The translations under genes were made by a program, and so were the position numbers. Under the pieces are notes generated by a model. That model had not been told where the DNA came from. It was given only the letters and a program-made list of their open reading frames with translations, and searched no databases. From Bog-473 sp963753115 (GTDB taxonomy: Bacteria > Actinomycetota > Acidimicrobiia > Acidimicrobiales > RAAP-2), in NCBI GenBank assembly GCA_963753115.1, contig CAVWBB010000002.1:1-64000 (forward strand): a stretch of DNA of 64,000 nucleotides, read 5' to 3'. Positions 9,183 to 17,570 of the stretch are shown here, piece by piece (within the stretch, counting starts at the first letter, position 1; every line of letters begins with the position of its first letter).

Positions 9183-10025
9183 ATGCCAAGCCCGCAGGAA
9201 CTCCAAGCACAGGCCGACGAATTGGGCTGGTACCACACGATTGACCTTGGCAACGGTGTGGTCACGAAGGGCATCGGCGTGCAAGAGACAGGATCGGAGA
9301 TCCTGCCGGACACATCCGGGCGCAGCGTGCTCGACATCGGCGCGTGGGACGGAAAGTTCTCGTTCCTGGCAGAGAAGGGCGGCGCCAGCAGGGTCGTCGC
9401 ACTCGACCACTACGCCTGGGGCGTCGACATCGTGGCGCGGCAAACGTACTGGCAAGAGTGCATCGACAACGGCACATTTCCGGATCAGGGGAGGGACGAG
9501 ACAGACTTCTGGAGGCCCGACCTCCCGGGACGACGGGGATTCGAGTTTGCGGCCGCCACCCTCGGATCGAGGGTGGAGCCGGTGGTGGCCGACTTTCAGA
9601 CGGTCGACCTCGCGCAACTGGGCCGGTTCGACGTGGTGCTCTATCTCGGTGTGCTCTACCACATGAAAGAGCCCCTGACGTGCCTCGAGCGTGTCAGAGC
9701 CGTCACCAAAGAGGTCGCGGTCATTGAGACCGAGGCCGTGCACATCCAAGGCTTCGACGACCACGTCTGGCTGCAGTTCTACGCGGGCGACTCACTGCAA
9801 ACCGACTTCGGCAACTGGTACGTGCCGACGATCGCCGCGCTGCACAATCTCTGTCGGGCGGCGGGCTTCTCCGAGGTGCGGACCGTCGCCGGCCCTCCGC
9901 CTCCACCTCCCGAACCGCAACCGAGTCTCGGCGTCAGACTCGAACGACGCCTCCGCAAGATTCCTGTCCCTCAGCCGTCGGCACCGAGCACGAATTACCG
10001 GGCCATTGTGCACGCTTACGTGTGA
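9183..10025 (+). CDS. SAM-dependent methyltransferase (CmoB/DUF1698-like)
   Basis: Class I methyltransferase of 280 residues. Motif I is VLDIGAWDGKFSFLAE near residues 48-63. The following strand ends in VVALDHYAWG, the acidic residue expected to bind the ribose of SAM. Motif IV is FDVVLYLGVLYHMKEP, the hallmark of the CmoB/DUF1698 group that in proteobacteria modifies tRNA wobble uridine. Actinobacteria lack that pathway, so small-molecule or sugar methylation is as likely here. ATG 9183 begins M-P-S-P-Q-E-L; a proline-rich tail near the C-terminus looks like a linker. The neighbours give no function. Confidence 0.75.
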   Translation: MPSPQELQAQADELGWYHTIDLGNGVVTKGIGVQETGSEILPDTSGRSVLDIGAWDGKFSFLAEKGGASRVVALDHYAWGVDIVARQTYWQECIDNGTFPDQGRDETDFWRPDLPGRRGFEFAAATLGSRVEPVVADFQTVDLAQLGRFDVVLYLGVLYHMKEPLTCLERVRAVTKEVAVIETEAVHIQGFDDHVWLQFYAGDSLQTDFGNWYVPTIAALHNLCRAAGFSEVRTVAGPPPPPPEPQPSLGVRLERRLRKIPVPQPSAPSTNYRAIVHAYV

Positions 10026-10071
10026 GTGCGTCGTCAGCCGCCGAGGTCGCGACCTTCCGCGGCTTCCTGGC

Positions 10072-11187
10072 TCACGCGTCGACGGCGTGACCGCCCACTG
10101 AACGACGCATGGCCGCGTGCAGTCGGTTTGGGGTGAGCACGCCGAGGTAACGATCACCGTCGACGACCGGTATCCATCGGACGTCGTGCTGGAGCATCTC
10201 CCCGAAAGCAGCCCGCAGAGAGGTGCCGACGGGAACCTGGACCTCGAACGGCACGAGATTGTCCTCCACCGACCCCGTCAGTCCCGGGTCGAGGTCGACC
10301 CAACCCTCGAGGCACGCATCGTCGTCCACCACCACCGCCCAACGACTGTCGGCTCCGCCGACCTGCGCCCGGGCATCGAGCATGGAGAGATCCGACGTCA
10401 CCTGCGGCGGGTGGAACAGGTCGGCGGGCTCGATGGCCGTCACGGCCAACCGGCGGACGCCCCGGTCGGCGCCCACGAAGTCCGCCACGAACGCCGTCGC
10501 CGGCCGGCCCAGCACCTCACTTGGTGTATCGAATTGCTCCAGCACGCCGCCCTTGGACAACACGGCGATCCGGTCACCGAGCTTGGTCGCCTCCTCGATG
10601 TCGTGCGTCACGAACACGATGGTCTTCTTGAGCTCCGCCTGCAGGTCGAGGAATTGCTGCTGCAGACGTTGCCGCGTGATCGGGTCCACGGCGCCGAACG
10701 GCTCATCCATCAACAGCACCGGCGGATCTCCGCCGAGCGCACGGGCCACACCGACGCGCTGGCGTTCGCCGCCGGAAAGCTCGTGCGGAAAGCGCCGCCC
10801 GTACTCTGCCGGATCGAGCCCGACCAGATCGAGCAACTCCTTCACGCGCGCCTCGACCCGGGCGCGGTCCCACTTGAGCAAGCGCGGCACGGTCGCGACA
10901 TTGTCGGCGACACGCCGATGCGGGAAGAGGCCCCCCTGTTGGATCACGTAGCCGATGTTCCGGCGTAGCTCGACGGGATCGATCTGCAAGACGTCCGTCC
11001 CGTCGATGAGGATCCGGCCACCTGAGGGCTCAATGAGCCGGTTGATCATGCGAAGCGTGGTGGTCTTGCCACAGCCCGAGGGACCGACCAGGACACACAG
11101 CTCGCCATCGGGCACCGTGAAACTCAGCTCGGCCACGGCAACCGAATCGACGCCGTAGCGCTTCGTCACCCGGTCGAGCGTGATCAC
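10072..11187 (-). CDS. opuCA: Osmoprotectant (glycine betaine/choline) ABC transporter ATPase with CBS domains
   Basis: Energises uptake of a compatible solute through the two permeases encoded divergently. Walker A is GPSGCGKTT, the Q-loop is GYVIQQGGLFPH, the signature is LSGGERQRVGVARA, and Walker B is VLLMDEPFGAVD. The C-terminal third forms CBS-type repeats, including WIPVVDGDRYLGVL. These are found in OpuCA/ProV-like subunits and sense ionic strength or c-di-AMP in studied members. The GTG at 11187 opens V-I-T-L-D-R-V-T-K-R-Y-G; a longer form from GTG 11223 is possible. Unusually for OpuC operons the ATPase is divergent from, not upstream of, its permeases. Confidence 0.9.
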   Translation of the reverse strand: MITLDRVTKRYGVDSVAVAELSFTVPDGELCVLVGPSGCGKTTTLRMINRLIEPSGGRILIDGTDVLQIDPVELRRNIGYVIQQGGLFPHRRVADNVATVPRLLKWDRARVEARVKELLDLVGLDPAEYGRRFPHELSGGERQRVGVARALGGDPPVLLMDEPFGAVDPITRQRLQQQFLDLQAELKKTIVFVTHDIEEATKLGDRIAVLSKGGVLEQFDTPSEVLGRPATAFVADFVGADRGVRRLAVTAIEPADLFHPPQVTSDLSMLDARAQVGGADSRWAVVVDDDACLEGWVDLDPGLTGSVEDNLVPFEVQVPVGTSLRAAFGEMLQHDVRWIPVVDGDRYLGVLTPNRLHAAMRRSVGGHAVDA

Positions 11188-11269
11188 CGGAAGGAAGGTT
11201 ACCCACCGGTCTGCCTCGCCCACCTCTGCACGCGGTTGGTGAGGCCAGACCCCGGGTATCGTCGGCTCG

Positions 11270-11950
11270 ATGCTGCTCGGGACGAACCCGTTCTTCCGCT
11301 GGAGCTACGTCACGAGCCAGTGGAGCCAGATTCAGAGTGATCTGCTGCAGCACATTGAGCTCAGCCTGATCGCCGTGGCGATCGGCACGGTCATTTCGAT
11401 TCCGCTGGCCGTGCTGGCCTGGCGCCACCGGATCATCAGAACCCCCGTCTTCGGTCTGGCCAGTTCCCTCTACATCATCCCTTCGCTCGCCCTGTTCGTG
11501 ATCCTCGAACCCATTTTCGGGGCCTATTCGTTCACGACGGCGGAATTCGCCCTCGTCGGCTACACGCTCCTCATCCTCATCTGGAACACGGTCGCCGGTC
11601 TCGATGCCGTCCCCGACGACGCCCGTGAGGCGGCCACCGCCCTCGGGTATTCGGCCCGGGCGGCACTGGTCAAAGTCGATCTCCCGCTCGCGTTGCCGTA
11701 CATCTTCGCGGGGCTGCGTGTGGCCACGGCGACCGTGATCGGGCTGGTGACCGTCACGGCACTGATCGGCCTCGGGGGACTGGGCCAGCAGATCACGTAC
11801 GGGTTCAGCGCCGACTACAACACGCCCATCATCGTCGGCCTGGTCCTCTCGATCGCCCTGGCCGCGGTGGCCGATCTCCTGCTGGTCGGGGCGGAGAGGA
11901 TGTGCGTGCCCTGGACGCGCACTCGCGGCGGGGCAAAGGCAGCTGGTTGA
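11270..11950 (+). CDS. Osmoprotectant ABC transporter permease (OpuCB-like)
   Basis: Inner-membrane channel subunit of 226 residues with about five or six helices. The EAA loop E-A-A-T-A-L-G-Y-S, which contacts the ATPase, is near residues 120-130, and GLGGLGQQITYGF near 165 is characteristic of glycine betaine/choline permeases. The next permease starts 1 base after this stop, and the substrate-binding protein gene follows that, so the three form one operon. The divergent ATPase begins within 90 bases, and the shared gap likely holds both promoters. Confidence 0.88.
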   Translation: MLLGTNPFFRWSYVTSQWSQIQSDLLQHIELSLIAVAIGTVISIPLAVLAWRHRIIRTPVFGLASSLYIIPSLALFVILEPIFGAYSFTTAEFALVGYTLLILIWNTVAGLDAVPDDAREAATALGYSARAALVKVDLPLALPYIFAGLRVATATVIGLVTVTALIGLGGLGQQITYGFSADYNTPIIVGLVLSIALAAVADLLLVGAERMCVPWTRTRGGAKAAG

Positions 11951-11951
11951 C

Positions 11952-12680
11952 ATGTCCTTCCTGGCACACGTCTTCGGGTGGTTCACCACGTCGGGCAACT
12001 GGACTGGTCCCCAGGGCATTCCGACGCTCTTCTGGAACCAGATCAAGCTCTCGGTCGCCGTCGTCCTCACCGCTGTCGCCCTCGGGGGTGGCCTGGGTGT
12101 CGTGCTGGGCCACACCGGCCGCGGCGGCCTGGTTGCCGTCAACGCCGGCAACGCCTTCCGAGCCGTGCCCACCCTGGCCCTCCTCACGCTCTTGGCCATT
12201 CAGCCCGCCATCTCGCTCAAGTGGGGTGGTTTCCTGGCCGCCTGGCTCGCCCTCACCGCGCTGGCGATCCCGCCCATCCTCACCAATACCTATGTGGGGA
12301 TGCGGGAGGTCGACGCGGACGTCCGCGACGCAGCGAAGGCGATGGGGCTCACCGGGGGCCAGGTGTTGCGCACCGTGGAAGCGCCCCTCGCCCTTCCCTT
12401 CGTCATGGCGGGAGTGCGCACCGCAACGATCGAGGTGGTCGCAACCTCGACGCTGGCGGCCTACGTCAGTTACGCCGACCTCGGCACCCCGGTCATCGCG
12501 GGCCTCAACACCAACGACACCGTCGTCGCCTTCAGCGGCGCCATCCTGGTCGCCGTCCTCGCCGGTCTCGTCACCCTGGTATTGACGCTCCTCACCAGGG
12601 CACTCACGCCCCTCCCCCTCCGCCGCCGGCTGCGCCGGGGCCCGCTCGCCGGCGCCGGGATCGGTGTCTCCGCAACCTAA
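11952..12680 (+). CDS. Osmoprotectant ABC transporter permease (OpuCD-like)
   Basis: Second, paralogous channel subunit of 242 residues. Helices include residues 25-50 and 60-80, and the ATPase-contact loop is D-A-A-K-A-M-G-L-T-G-G-Q near 125-137. The conserved segment TLAAYVSYADLGTPVIAGL is near 160-180. Having two separate permease genes next to a CBS-type ATPase is the OpuC rather than the ProW arrangement. ATG 11952 lies directly against the previous stop. Confidence 0.88.
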   Translation: MSFLAHVFGWFTTSGNWTGPQGIPTLFWNQIKLSVAVVLTAVALGGGLGVVLGHTGRGGLVAVNAGNAFRAVPTLALLTLLAIQPAISLKWGGFLAAWLALTALAIPPILTNTYVGMREVDADVRDAAKAMGLTGGQVLRTVEAPLALPFVMAGVRTATIEVVATSTLAAYVSYADLGTPVIAGLNTNDTVVAFSGAILVAVLAGLVTLVLTLLTRALTPLPLRRRLRRGPLAGAGIGVSAT

Positions 12681-12690
12681 CTTGCAAATC

Positions 12691-12703
12691 CTTATCGGAT
12701 AAG
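12691..12703. promoter_or_regulatory. Palindrome upstream of the binding-protein gene
   Basis: CTTATCGGATAAG is a perfect 6+1+6 inverted repeat in the 88-base gap between the second permease and the substrate-binding protein. It is followed by a second, imperfect dyad (GTCAGG ... CCCTGAC). It could be an operator or a weak attenuating hairpin that sets the higher expression usual for binding proteins. No bound factor can be named. Confidence 0.35.
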
Positions 12704-12768
12704 TCAGGATTTCGGATCCCTGACGGGCTGGTTACAGTCTCATCACCAAAGTCAGGCAGAAACCCGAC

Positions 12769-13702
12769 ATGAAAAAGGTGCTCCCCATGCGTCTCACCCG
12801 CTTTCTCGCAGCCGGAATCCTGACGGGACTGGCCGCCACCCTGGCCATCCCGGCCGTCACGAGCCGGGGCGTCGACCGACGCATCGTCGAGCAAGCCCAC
12901 GATCGTCATCGGATCGACCAACTTCGAGGAGCAGGCCATCGTCTCGAACATCTGGGCCGACGTCCTGAAGAAGGCCGGCTACAACGTGACGGTCAAGCCG
13001 GCGCTGGGCACGCGGGCCATTGTGGTGCCCGCCATCGAGAAGGGTCAGATCGACCTGGAGCCCGACTACGCGGCGTCGTTGCTCGGCTTCCTCCACGGCG
13101 GCAACCCCCAGGCGGCGGGCGACAACATCTCGACCGCCATCCCGGCCGACCGGAAGGCGCTCGCCAGCTACGGCGTCACCGTGCTGCCCGCGTCCAAGGC
13201 ACTCGACACGAACGTGTTCGCCGTCACCAAGGCCACCGCGTCCAAGGACCACCTGACGACGATCTCGAGCCTCAAGCCCTACGCCTCGAAGCTCACCCTG
13301 GGCGGGCCTCCGGAATGCCCGACCTTCGCGGGCTGCGAGCCTGGCCTGAAGAAGACGTACGGCCTCACCTTCGCCGGCTTCAAGTCCCTCGACGAAGCCG
13401 GACCGCTGAGCGTCGCCGCCCTCAAGAACGGCGAGGTGCAGGTGGTCGAGTTGTTCTCCAGTGACGGCAACGTGGTCTCGAACAACTTCGTGGCGCTCAC
13501 CGACAACAAGCATCTCGAGGGCGCCGACTACATCGTCCCCGTCATCCGCAAGTCGGTGAACACCACCGGCGTGGCCAAGGTGCTCAACAACATCGACGCC
13601 AAGCTGACCACGGCGGCCATCTCGAAGCTGAACCTCGACGTCACGTCCAAGCAGGAGCAGCCCGCCGACGTGGCGCAGACCTGGGTCAACTCGGTCAGCT
13701 GA
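12769..13702 (+). CDS. Osmoprotectant-binding lipoprotein/periplasmic-type protein (OpuCC-like), frameshifted
   Basis: Extracellular substrate-binding subunit of the OpuC importer. The N-terminal signal (M-K-K-V-L-P-M-R-L-T-R-F, then a hydrophobic core ending A-I-P-A) is in one frame. The mature protein resumes one base later as T-I-V-I-G-S-T-N-F-E-E-Q-A, the classic first strand of the QAT/OpuAC fold. The change of frame lies near 12875-12885 and is explained by a single inserted base. The intact frame from about 12890 to 13702 contains the conserved IDLEPDYAASLLGFL and QVVELFSSDG segments. I see no lipobox cysteine. The corrected length of about 310 residues is normal. Confidence 0.85.
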
Positions 13703-14543
13703 GCCGGCTGGTCGCTCGGCCCGAGGAGTCGGCAGGGCTTCCCGGAGTCGGGGTCAGGGGCGGCGCCGGGACACGCATGGCCGGGGCCTCGGTGCCACCG
13801 TCGATTTCGAACACCTTCCCGGTGACCCAGGACGAGGCGTCGGAGACGAGATAGAGCACGGCACACGCGATGTCCTCGGGCTCCCCCGGGCGGCCCATCG
13901 GCGTGCCGTCGAGGAATTGCTGGCGCAGGGTGTCATCGGTGAGCACGATGTCGAGCGACCGCGTGGCGACGCCGCCGACATCAATGGCATTGACCCGCAC
14001 CCGTGGAGCGAGCTCCGGCGCGATGTTGCGCGTCATCCGGTTCAGCGCCGCCTTGGCCGCCCCGTACGCCACGAACATCGTCTGCGTCATGCTGGCCGAG
14101 CGCGAGGAGATGTTGACGACGGCGCCAGATCCGACGGTGTCCACCATCTGCCGCGCCGCCAACTTGGTGAGCGTCAGCGGCGCGGTGACGTTGAAGGCGA
14201 AGGTCCGGGCCATGAACCCCTCACTCGTGTCCAGGGCCGCCCGGGGCATGGCACCGCCCGCGTTGTTGACCAGGATGTCGAGCCGACCGAATTCCTGGAC
14301 CGCACGCGCCACCAGCTCTTCGCACGCGGTGGCATCGGTGACATCCGTGGGCACGACGAGCGCTCGGCGACCCAGCGCCGCAATGGTCGCCGCGACGTCT
14401 TGCAGATCCGACTCGGTGCGGGCGGCGAGCACGACGTCGGCCCCAGCCTCCGCCAATCCGACGGCGATCCCCCGCCCGATTCCCAACCCGGCGCCGGTGA
14501 CGATCGCCACCTTGCCGCTGACCGAGAAGCGGTCGAGGATCAT
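13695..14543 (-). CDS. Short-chain dehydrogenase/reductase (SDR)
   Basis: Cytoplasmic NAD(P)-dependent oxidoreductase of 282 residues. The nucleotide motif TGAGLGIG is at 16-23 and NNAGG near 92-96. The catalytic serine is in NISSRSAS and the Y-x-x-x-K pair is YGAAK near 160-164. It is of the classical 250-residue type with a 30-residue proline-rich tail. The tail runs 8 bases past the convergent binding-protein stop and may be an artefact of a lost stop. Its ATG overlaps the stop of the upstream reductase gene by 4 bases. It is the last gene of a minus-strand set with a P450, suggesting oxidation of a hydroxylated hydrophobic substrate. Confidence 0.88.
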   Translation of the reverse strand: MILDRFSVSGKVAIVTGAGLGIGRGIAVGLAEAGADVVLAARTESDLQDVAATIAALGRRALVVPTDVTDATACEELVARAVQEFGRLDILVNNAGGAMPRAALDTSEGFMARTFAFNVTAPLTLTKLAARQMVDTVGSGAVVNISSRSASMTQTMFVAYGAAKAALNRMTRNIAPELAPRVRVNAIDVGGVATRSLDIVLTDDTLRQQFLDGTPMGRPGEPEDIACAVLYLVSDASSWVTGKVFEIDGGTEAPAMRVPAPPLTPTPGSPADSSGRATSRLS

Positions 14544-15628
14544 GCTCTGCCTGTCGACGCCGCCCGCCGCTCCCGATGCAAGGCAGGAGCAGCGCGGCCG
14601 GCGACCAAAGGCATCTCGAGGTAGGTGCGCAGCCCAGGCTCGGCCGCGCAGACGTACGGAATCGCATTGACACAGTGCATGGCGGTGGCCACGACGCCGG
14701 GATTGCGGACGAGGCCGGCCGCCACCGTCTCCGGGTGCAGCTTCTTGAAGGTGGTGAGGCAGCTGGGGTCACCGGTGATCTCGACCTCGAAGCGCTCGCC
14801 GTCGTCCCCGAATTTCCAGGCGGGCTCGAGGTGCTCCTCGCCCATGAGCCAATTGACCGTCGCCGTGACAACCGGAACGCCGTCGACGGTGGCCTCCCAG
14901 GTGAACCGCTGGGCCGCCACCGTCCCCGGCTCGATCGGGCCTATGGGCGAGTCGATCGGCGCGGTGGCCACCGCCATCTCGTGGGTCGTCTGCAGTTGCG
15001 GATCGATGTCGAAGCCCATTTCGTCGGCGACCATGAAGATGGACTGCCGGAAGCCACCGCCGAGCGCGTCGATCATGACGCTGGTCCGCGCTTCGTCCGG
15101 GGTCTTGCCGAACAGCATCCAGTCGCGCACCACGTCGGGGGCGCCGTACGTGCGGATGTCCGAGAACTCCTCCGCCCGCACGTGTGTCACCGAGCCCGAC
15201 AGGGCCGAGATCATGAGCGGGAAGCGCTCCGTGATGCCGCCCGGGTTGATCCCGGTGCCGTGCAGCGTCACGCCGGCCTTCCGGGCAATGGTGTCGAACT
15301 TCTCGCGCTCGTCGGGTGGCGGGTAGAACCAGCCCAGCGGGGAGACGACGTTCTTCCCCGACTCCAAGATGGCGGCCACCACGCCCGGATCGGCGAAGAT
15401 CGGGCTGTAGAGGACGCAGTCGGCCTCGGAGGCCAGCAGCGCATCGACATCACCGGTCGCGGTCACGCCGAGGGGCTCGCCGCCCAGGAGCGTGCCGAGG
15501 TCCATCCCCTCCTTCTCCGGGCTGTGCACCCAGGCTCCGGCGAGCTCGAGATCAGGATGTTGGAGGACGCCCTCCATGGCGGCACGGCCCACTCCCCCGG
15601 TGGCCCACTGGATCACGCGATAACTCAC
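14540..15628 (-). CDS. Dihydrodipicolinate reductase-like NAD(P)-binding protein
   Basis: A 362-residue protein starting M-S-Y-R-V-I-Q-W-A-T-G-G-V-G-R-A. This is the Rossmann motif of a mycobacterial-type family related to DapB and 2,4-diaminopentanoate dehydrogenase. Further family features are G-V-T-L-H-G-T-G-I-N-P-G-G near 135-147 and a long alpha/beta C-terminal domain. These proteins are usually annotated only as oxidoreductases and sit in steroid or lipid catabolic clusters, as here beside a P450 and an SDR. The substrate is unknown. It is coupled to the SDR by an ATGA overlap. Confidence 0.78.
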   Translation of the reverse strand: MSYRVIQWATGGVGRAAMEGVLQHPDLELAGAWVHSPEKEGMDLGTLLGGEPLGVTATGDVDALLASEADCVLYSPIFADPGVVAAILESGKNVVSPLGWFYPPPDEREKFDTIARKAGVTLHGTGINPGGITERFPLMISALSGSVTHVRAEEFSDIRTYGAPDVVRDWMLFGKTPDEARTSVMIDALGGGFRQSIFMVADEMGFDIDPQLQTTHEMAVATAPIDSPIGPIEPGTVAAQRFTWEATVDGVPVVTATVNWLMGEEHLEPAWKFGDDGERFEVEITGDPSCLTTFKKLHPETVAAGLVRNPGVVATAMHCVNAIPYVCAAEPGLRTYLEMPLVAGRAAPALHRERRAASTGRA

Positions 15629-15722
15629 GGGCGACGTCCTTTGCTCGCTGGGACAGGGATCGCCCGGAATGATGCCACCTTCCCCCGCACGGCACCCCGG
15701 TCGTCACGTCGGGCGAGGCCGC

Positions 15723-17003
15723 TCAACCGAGAGGCGTGAACTCCAGGTGGAGCCGCTGCAGGCCGCGCAGGATGTAGGTGGGGGCGTACTCGTAACGGCG
15801 GTCGCCCGCGGGCCCGTGGTGCGCCTCGGAGATCGTGATGTCACCCAGCCGGGCCAGGAGGCGCTCGATGCTGATGCGCGCCTCGGCGCGGGCCAGCGGC
15901 CCGCCGGGGCAGGCGTGGGGCCCGCGCCCGAAGGCAAGGTGCTCCTTGGCGTTGGGACGGTCGACCTGGAACTCCGACGGGTTCTCGAAGCGACGTGGAT
16001 CCCGGCCGGCGGCGCCGTTGAGCACCATGACCGTCGTGCCTGCGGGGATGTCGACGCCGCCCACCGTGGTGGCCCGGCGGGCCAGGCGGAAGTCGCCCTT
16101 GACCGGCCCCTCCATGCGCAGGCACTCCTCGACGAAGTCCTCGATGAGCGCACGGTTCCCTCGCAGCTGGGCCTGCAGGGCAGGGTTCTCACCGATCATC
16201 TGGAAGGCCGCCGCCAGGAGGCGCACCGTGGTCTCCTGGCCAGCCGAGAAGAGGTTGGCGGCGACCCGCACCACGTCGATCACCTCCGGCATGGAGCCGT
16301 CGGGGAAGGTCGCCGTGGCCAGTGCCGTGAGCACGTCCTGGCGTGGCGCGCGTCGCCGCTCCTCGACGTAGGCCGTGAAACGGTCGTAGAGGAACTCGAG
16401 GGGCGAGTGGCCCAGCGAGCCCTTGCCGGTGCTTCCGAGCCCCTGGGCGGGCCGGTGCCCACCCTGCAACTCCTCGCGGAACGCCTCGTGGTCGGACTCG
16501 GGCACCCCGAGGAGGTCGGCGATGACGTACAGGGTGAACGGCCCGGCGAAGTCCTTGATGAATTCGCACTCGCCCCTCGCCACGAACTGGTCGATCTGGC
16601 GGTCCGTCCGGCGCCACATGAAGTCCTCGTTCTCCTTGAGGCGCTTCGGCGTGATCAGCCGCATCAGCATGCCGCGATGGTCCTTGTGCTTCGGCGGGTC
16701 CATCGTGGTGATCTGGTCGCTGAACGGCAGCTCGTCGCGGTGGGCCTCGATGAGCTCGCTCACGTCGTCACCCTCGAGGGGCACGGGGAAGCCGGGGAAT
16801 GGTCCGGTGACCGCATTGCACGACGAGAAGGTGGCCGTGTCGGCGTACACCGAGACGGCCTCCGCGTACCCCGTCACCATCACGACGCCGTGGTGGGGCT
16901 CGCGCAACACCGGGCACTCGGCACGGAGATGGTCGAAGTACGGGTAGGGGTCGACGATCAGCTCGTTCCCCCGGAAGAAGTCGATGTCGTCGTAGTCGCT
17001 CAT
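15723..17003 (-). CDS. Cytochrome P450 (first of two)
   Basis: Soluble class I bacterial P450 monooxygenase of 426 residues, needing ferredoxin and reductase partners that are not encoded here. The I-helix oxygen-activation motif is AGQETT near 245 and the K-helix E-x-x-R is ECLR. The heme-cysteine loop is FGRGPHACPGGPLAR near 360-374, where Cys is the fifth iron ligand. The start has AGGAG 6 bases upstream. A cluster of GAGAA/TTCTC dyads 46-72 bases upstream of the start is a plausible operator. It heads the minus-strand run with the reductase and SDR and may hydroxylate a terpenoid, steroid or fatty substrate; this is inferred from context. Confidence 0.92.
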   Translation of the reverse strand: MSDYDDIDFFRGNELIVDPYPYFDHLRAECPVLREPHHGVVMVTGYAEAVSVYADTATFSSCNAVTGPFPGFPVPLEGDDVSELIEAHRDELPFSDQITTMDPPKHKDHRGMLMRLITPKRLKENEDFMWRRTDRQIDQFVARGECEFIKDFAGPFTLYVIADLLGVPESDHEAFREELQGGHRPAQGLGSTGKGSLGHSPLEFLYDRFTAYVEERRRAPRQDVLTALATATFPDGSMPEVIDVVRVAANLFSAGQETTVRLLAAAFQMIGENPALQAQLRGNRALIEDFVEECLRMEGPVKGDFRLARRATTVGGVDIPAGTTVMVLNGAAGRDPRRFENPSEFQVDRPNAKEHLAFGRGPHACPGGPLARAEARISIERLLARLGDITISEAHHGPAGDRRYEYAPTYILRGLQRLHLEFTPLG

Positions 17004-17048
17004 GGGTGCTCCTGCCGCGTTGCCACGCCATCACCGTGCGGTTGGCGT

Positions 17049-17075
17049 GAGAATGACGTTCTCTCGGGCAGAGAA
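17049..17075. promoter_or_regulatory. Interleaved GAGAA/TTCTC dyads upstream of the P450
   Basis: Three alternating half-sites occur in 27 bases: GAGAA at 17049-17053, TTCTC at 17059-17063, and AGAGAA at 17070-17075. TTCTCT and AGAGAA form a perfect 6-bp inverted repeat around CGGGC. Such spaced dyads next to P450 promoters are typical TetR-family operators. No TetR gene is adjacent; the only one in the window is near 50.7 kb and its candidate site is different. Confidence 0.5.
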
Positions 17076-17145
17076 TATCGCCCTCAGAGGGGCCGCGGCG
17101 GAGCACCCGGCTCGGGCCGGCGGGGTCGCCCCGGAGGGCGCCCGG

Positions 17146-17451
17146 TCAGGCCCCCGGCGTGTGGTGGGCGACGAGCTCGATCCAGGTCACGGAGGTCGGC
17201 GGCCCCTCGATCCCCCCCTCGACGAGGGCGGCACCGAGGCGACCCTCCATGAATCGAGCCTGGTGCTCGGGGGTGTCCCAGATTTCGGTCACCACCAGGT
17301 GGCCGTCCTCGTTGAGGCCCGCGGCATGCACCTGCAGGCCGTCCGGCCAGTCGCCGGCACCCGTCGCCGGGTCGATGCCGAGCGCGGCATTGACCGCGTC
17401 GTACTCCTTGGTCGTGACGCCCTCGAACTCCAGGATCAATTGTGCCGGCAT
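17146..17451 (-). CDS. Small dimeric alpha/beta-barrel (antibiotic-monooxygenase-like) protein
   Basis: A 101-residue protein, M-P-A-Q-L-I-L-E-F-E-G-V-T-T-K-E-Y-D, with the strand-helix-strand-strand-helix-strand feel of the ABM/EthD ferredoxin-like fold. V-V-T-E-I-W-D-T-P-E-H-Q-A-R-F is the characteristic third strand and helix. Members are small monooxygenases, stress proteins or heme-handling proteins; function cannot be fixed. It lies 142 bases upstream of the P450 on the same strand, so it may be co-regulated. Confidence 0.68.
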   Translation of the reverse strand: MPAQLILEFEGVTTKEYDAVNAALGIDPATGAGDWPDGLQVHAAGLNEDGHLVVTEIWDTPEHQARFMEGRLGAALVEGGIEGPPTSVTWIELVAHHTPGA

Positions 17452-17570
17452 GTCAGTCCTCCATCTCTCGGGTGCATCCAGAGTTGCTCAGTATGTCCGT
17501 GGTAGCTCTGTGTCGCCTGGGAGCCCGGGACCGCCAGGTCAGCCGCCTCCCCGCCGCCGGCCGGTCACCC

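Noticed and set aside
15669..17252. 527-residue plus-strand frame over the first P450
   Set aside because: It is the shadow of a complete P450 with a heme loop. The shadow protein has no recognisable domain.
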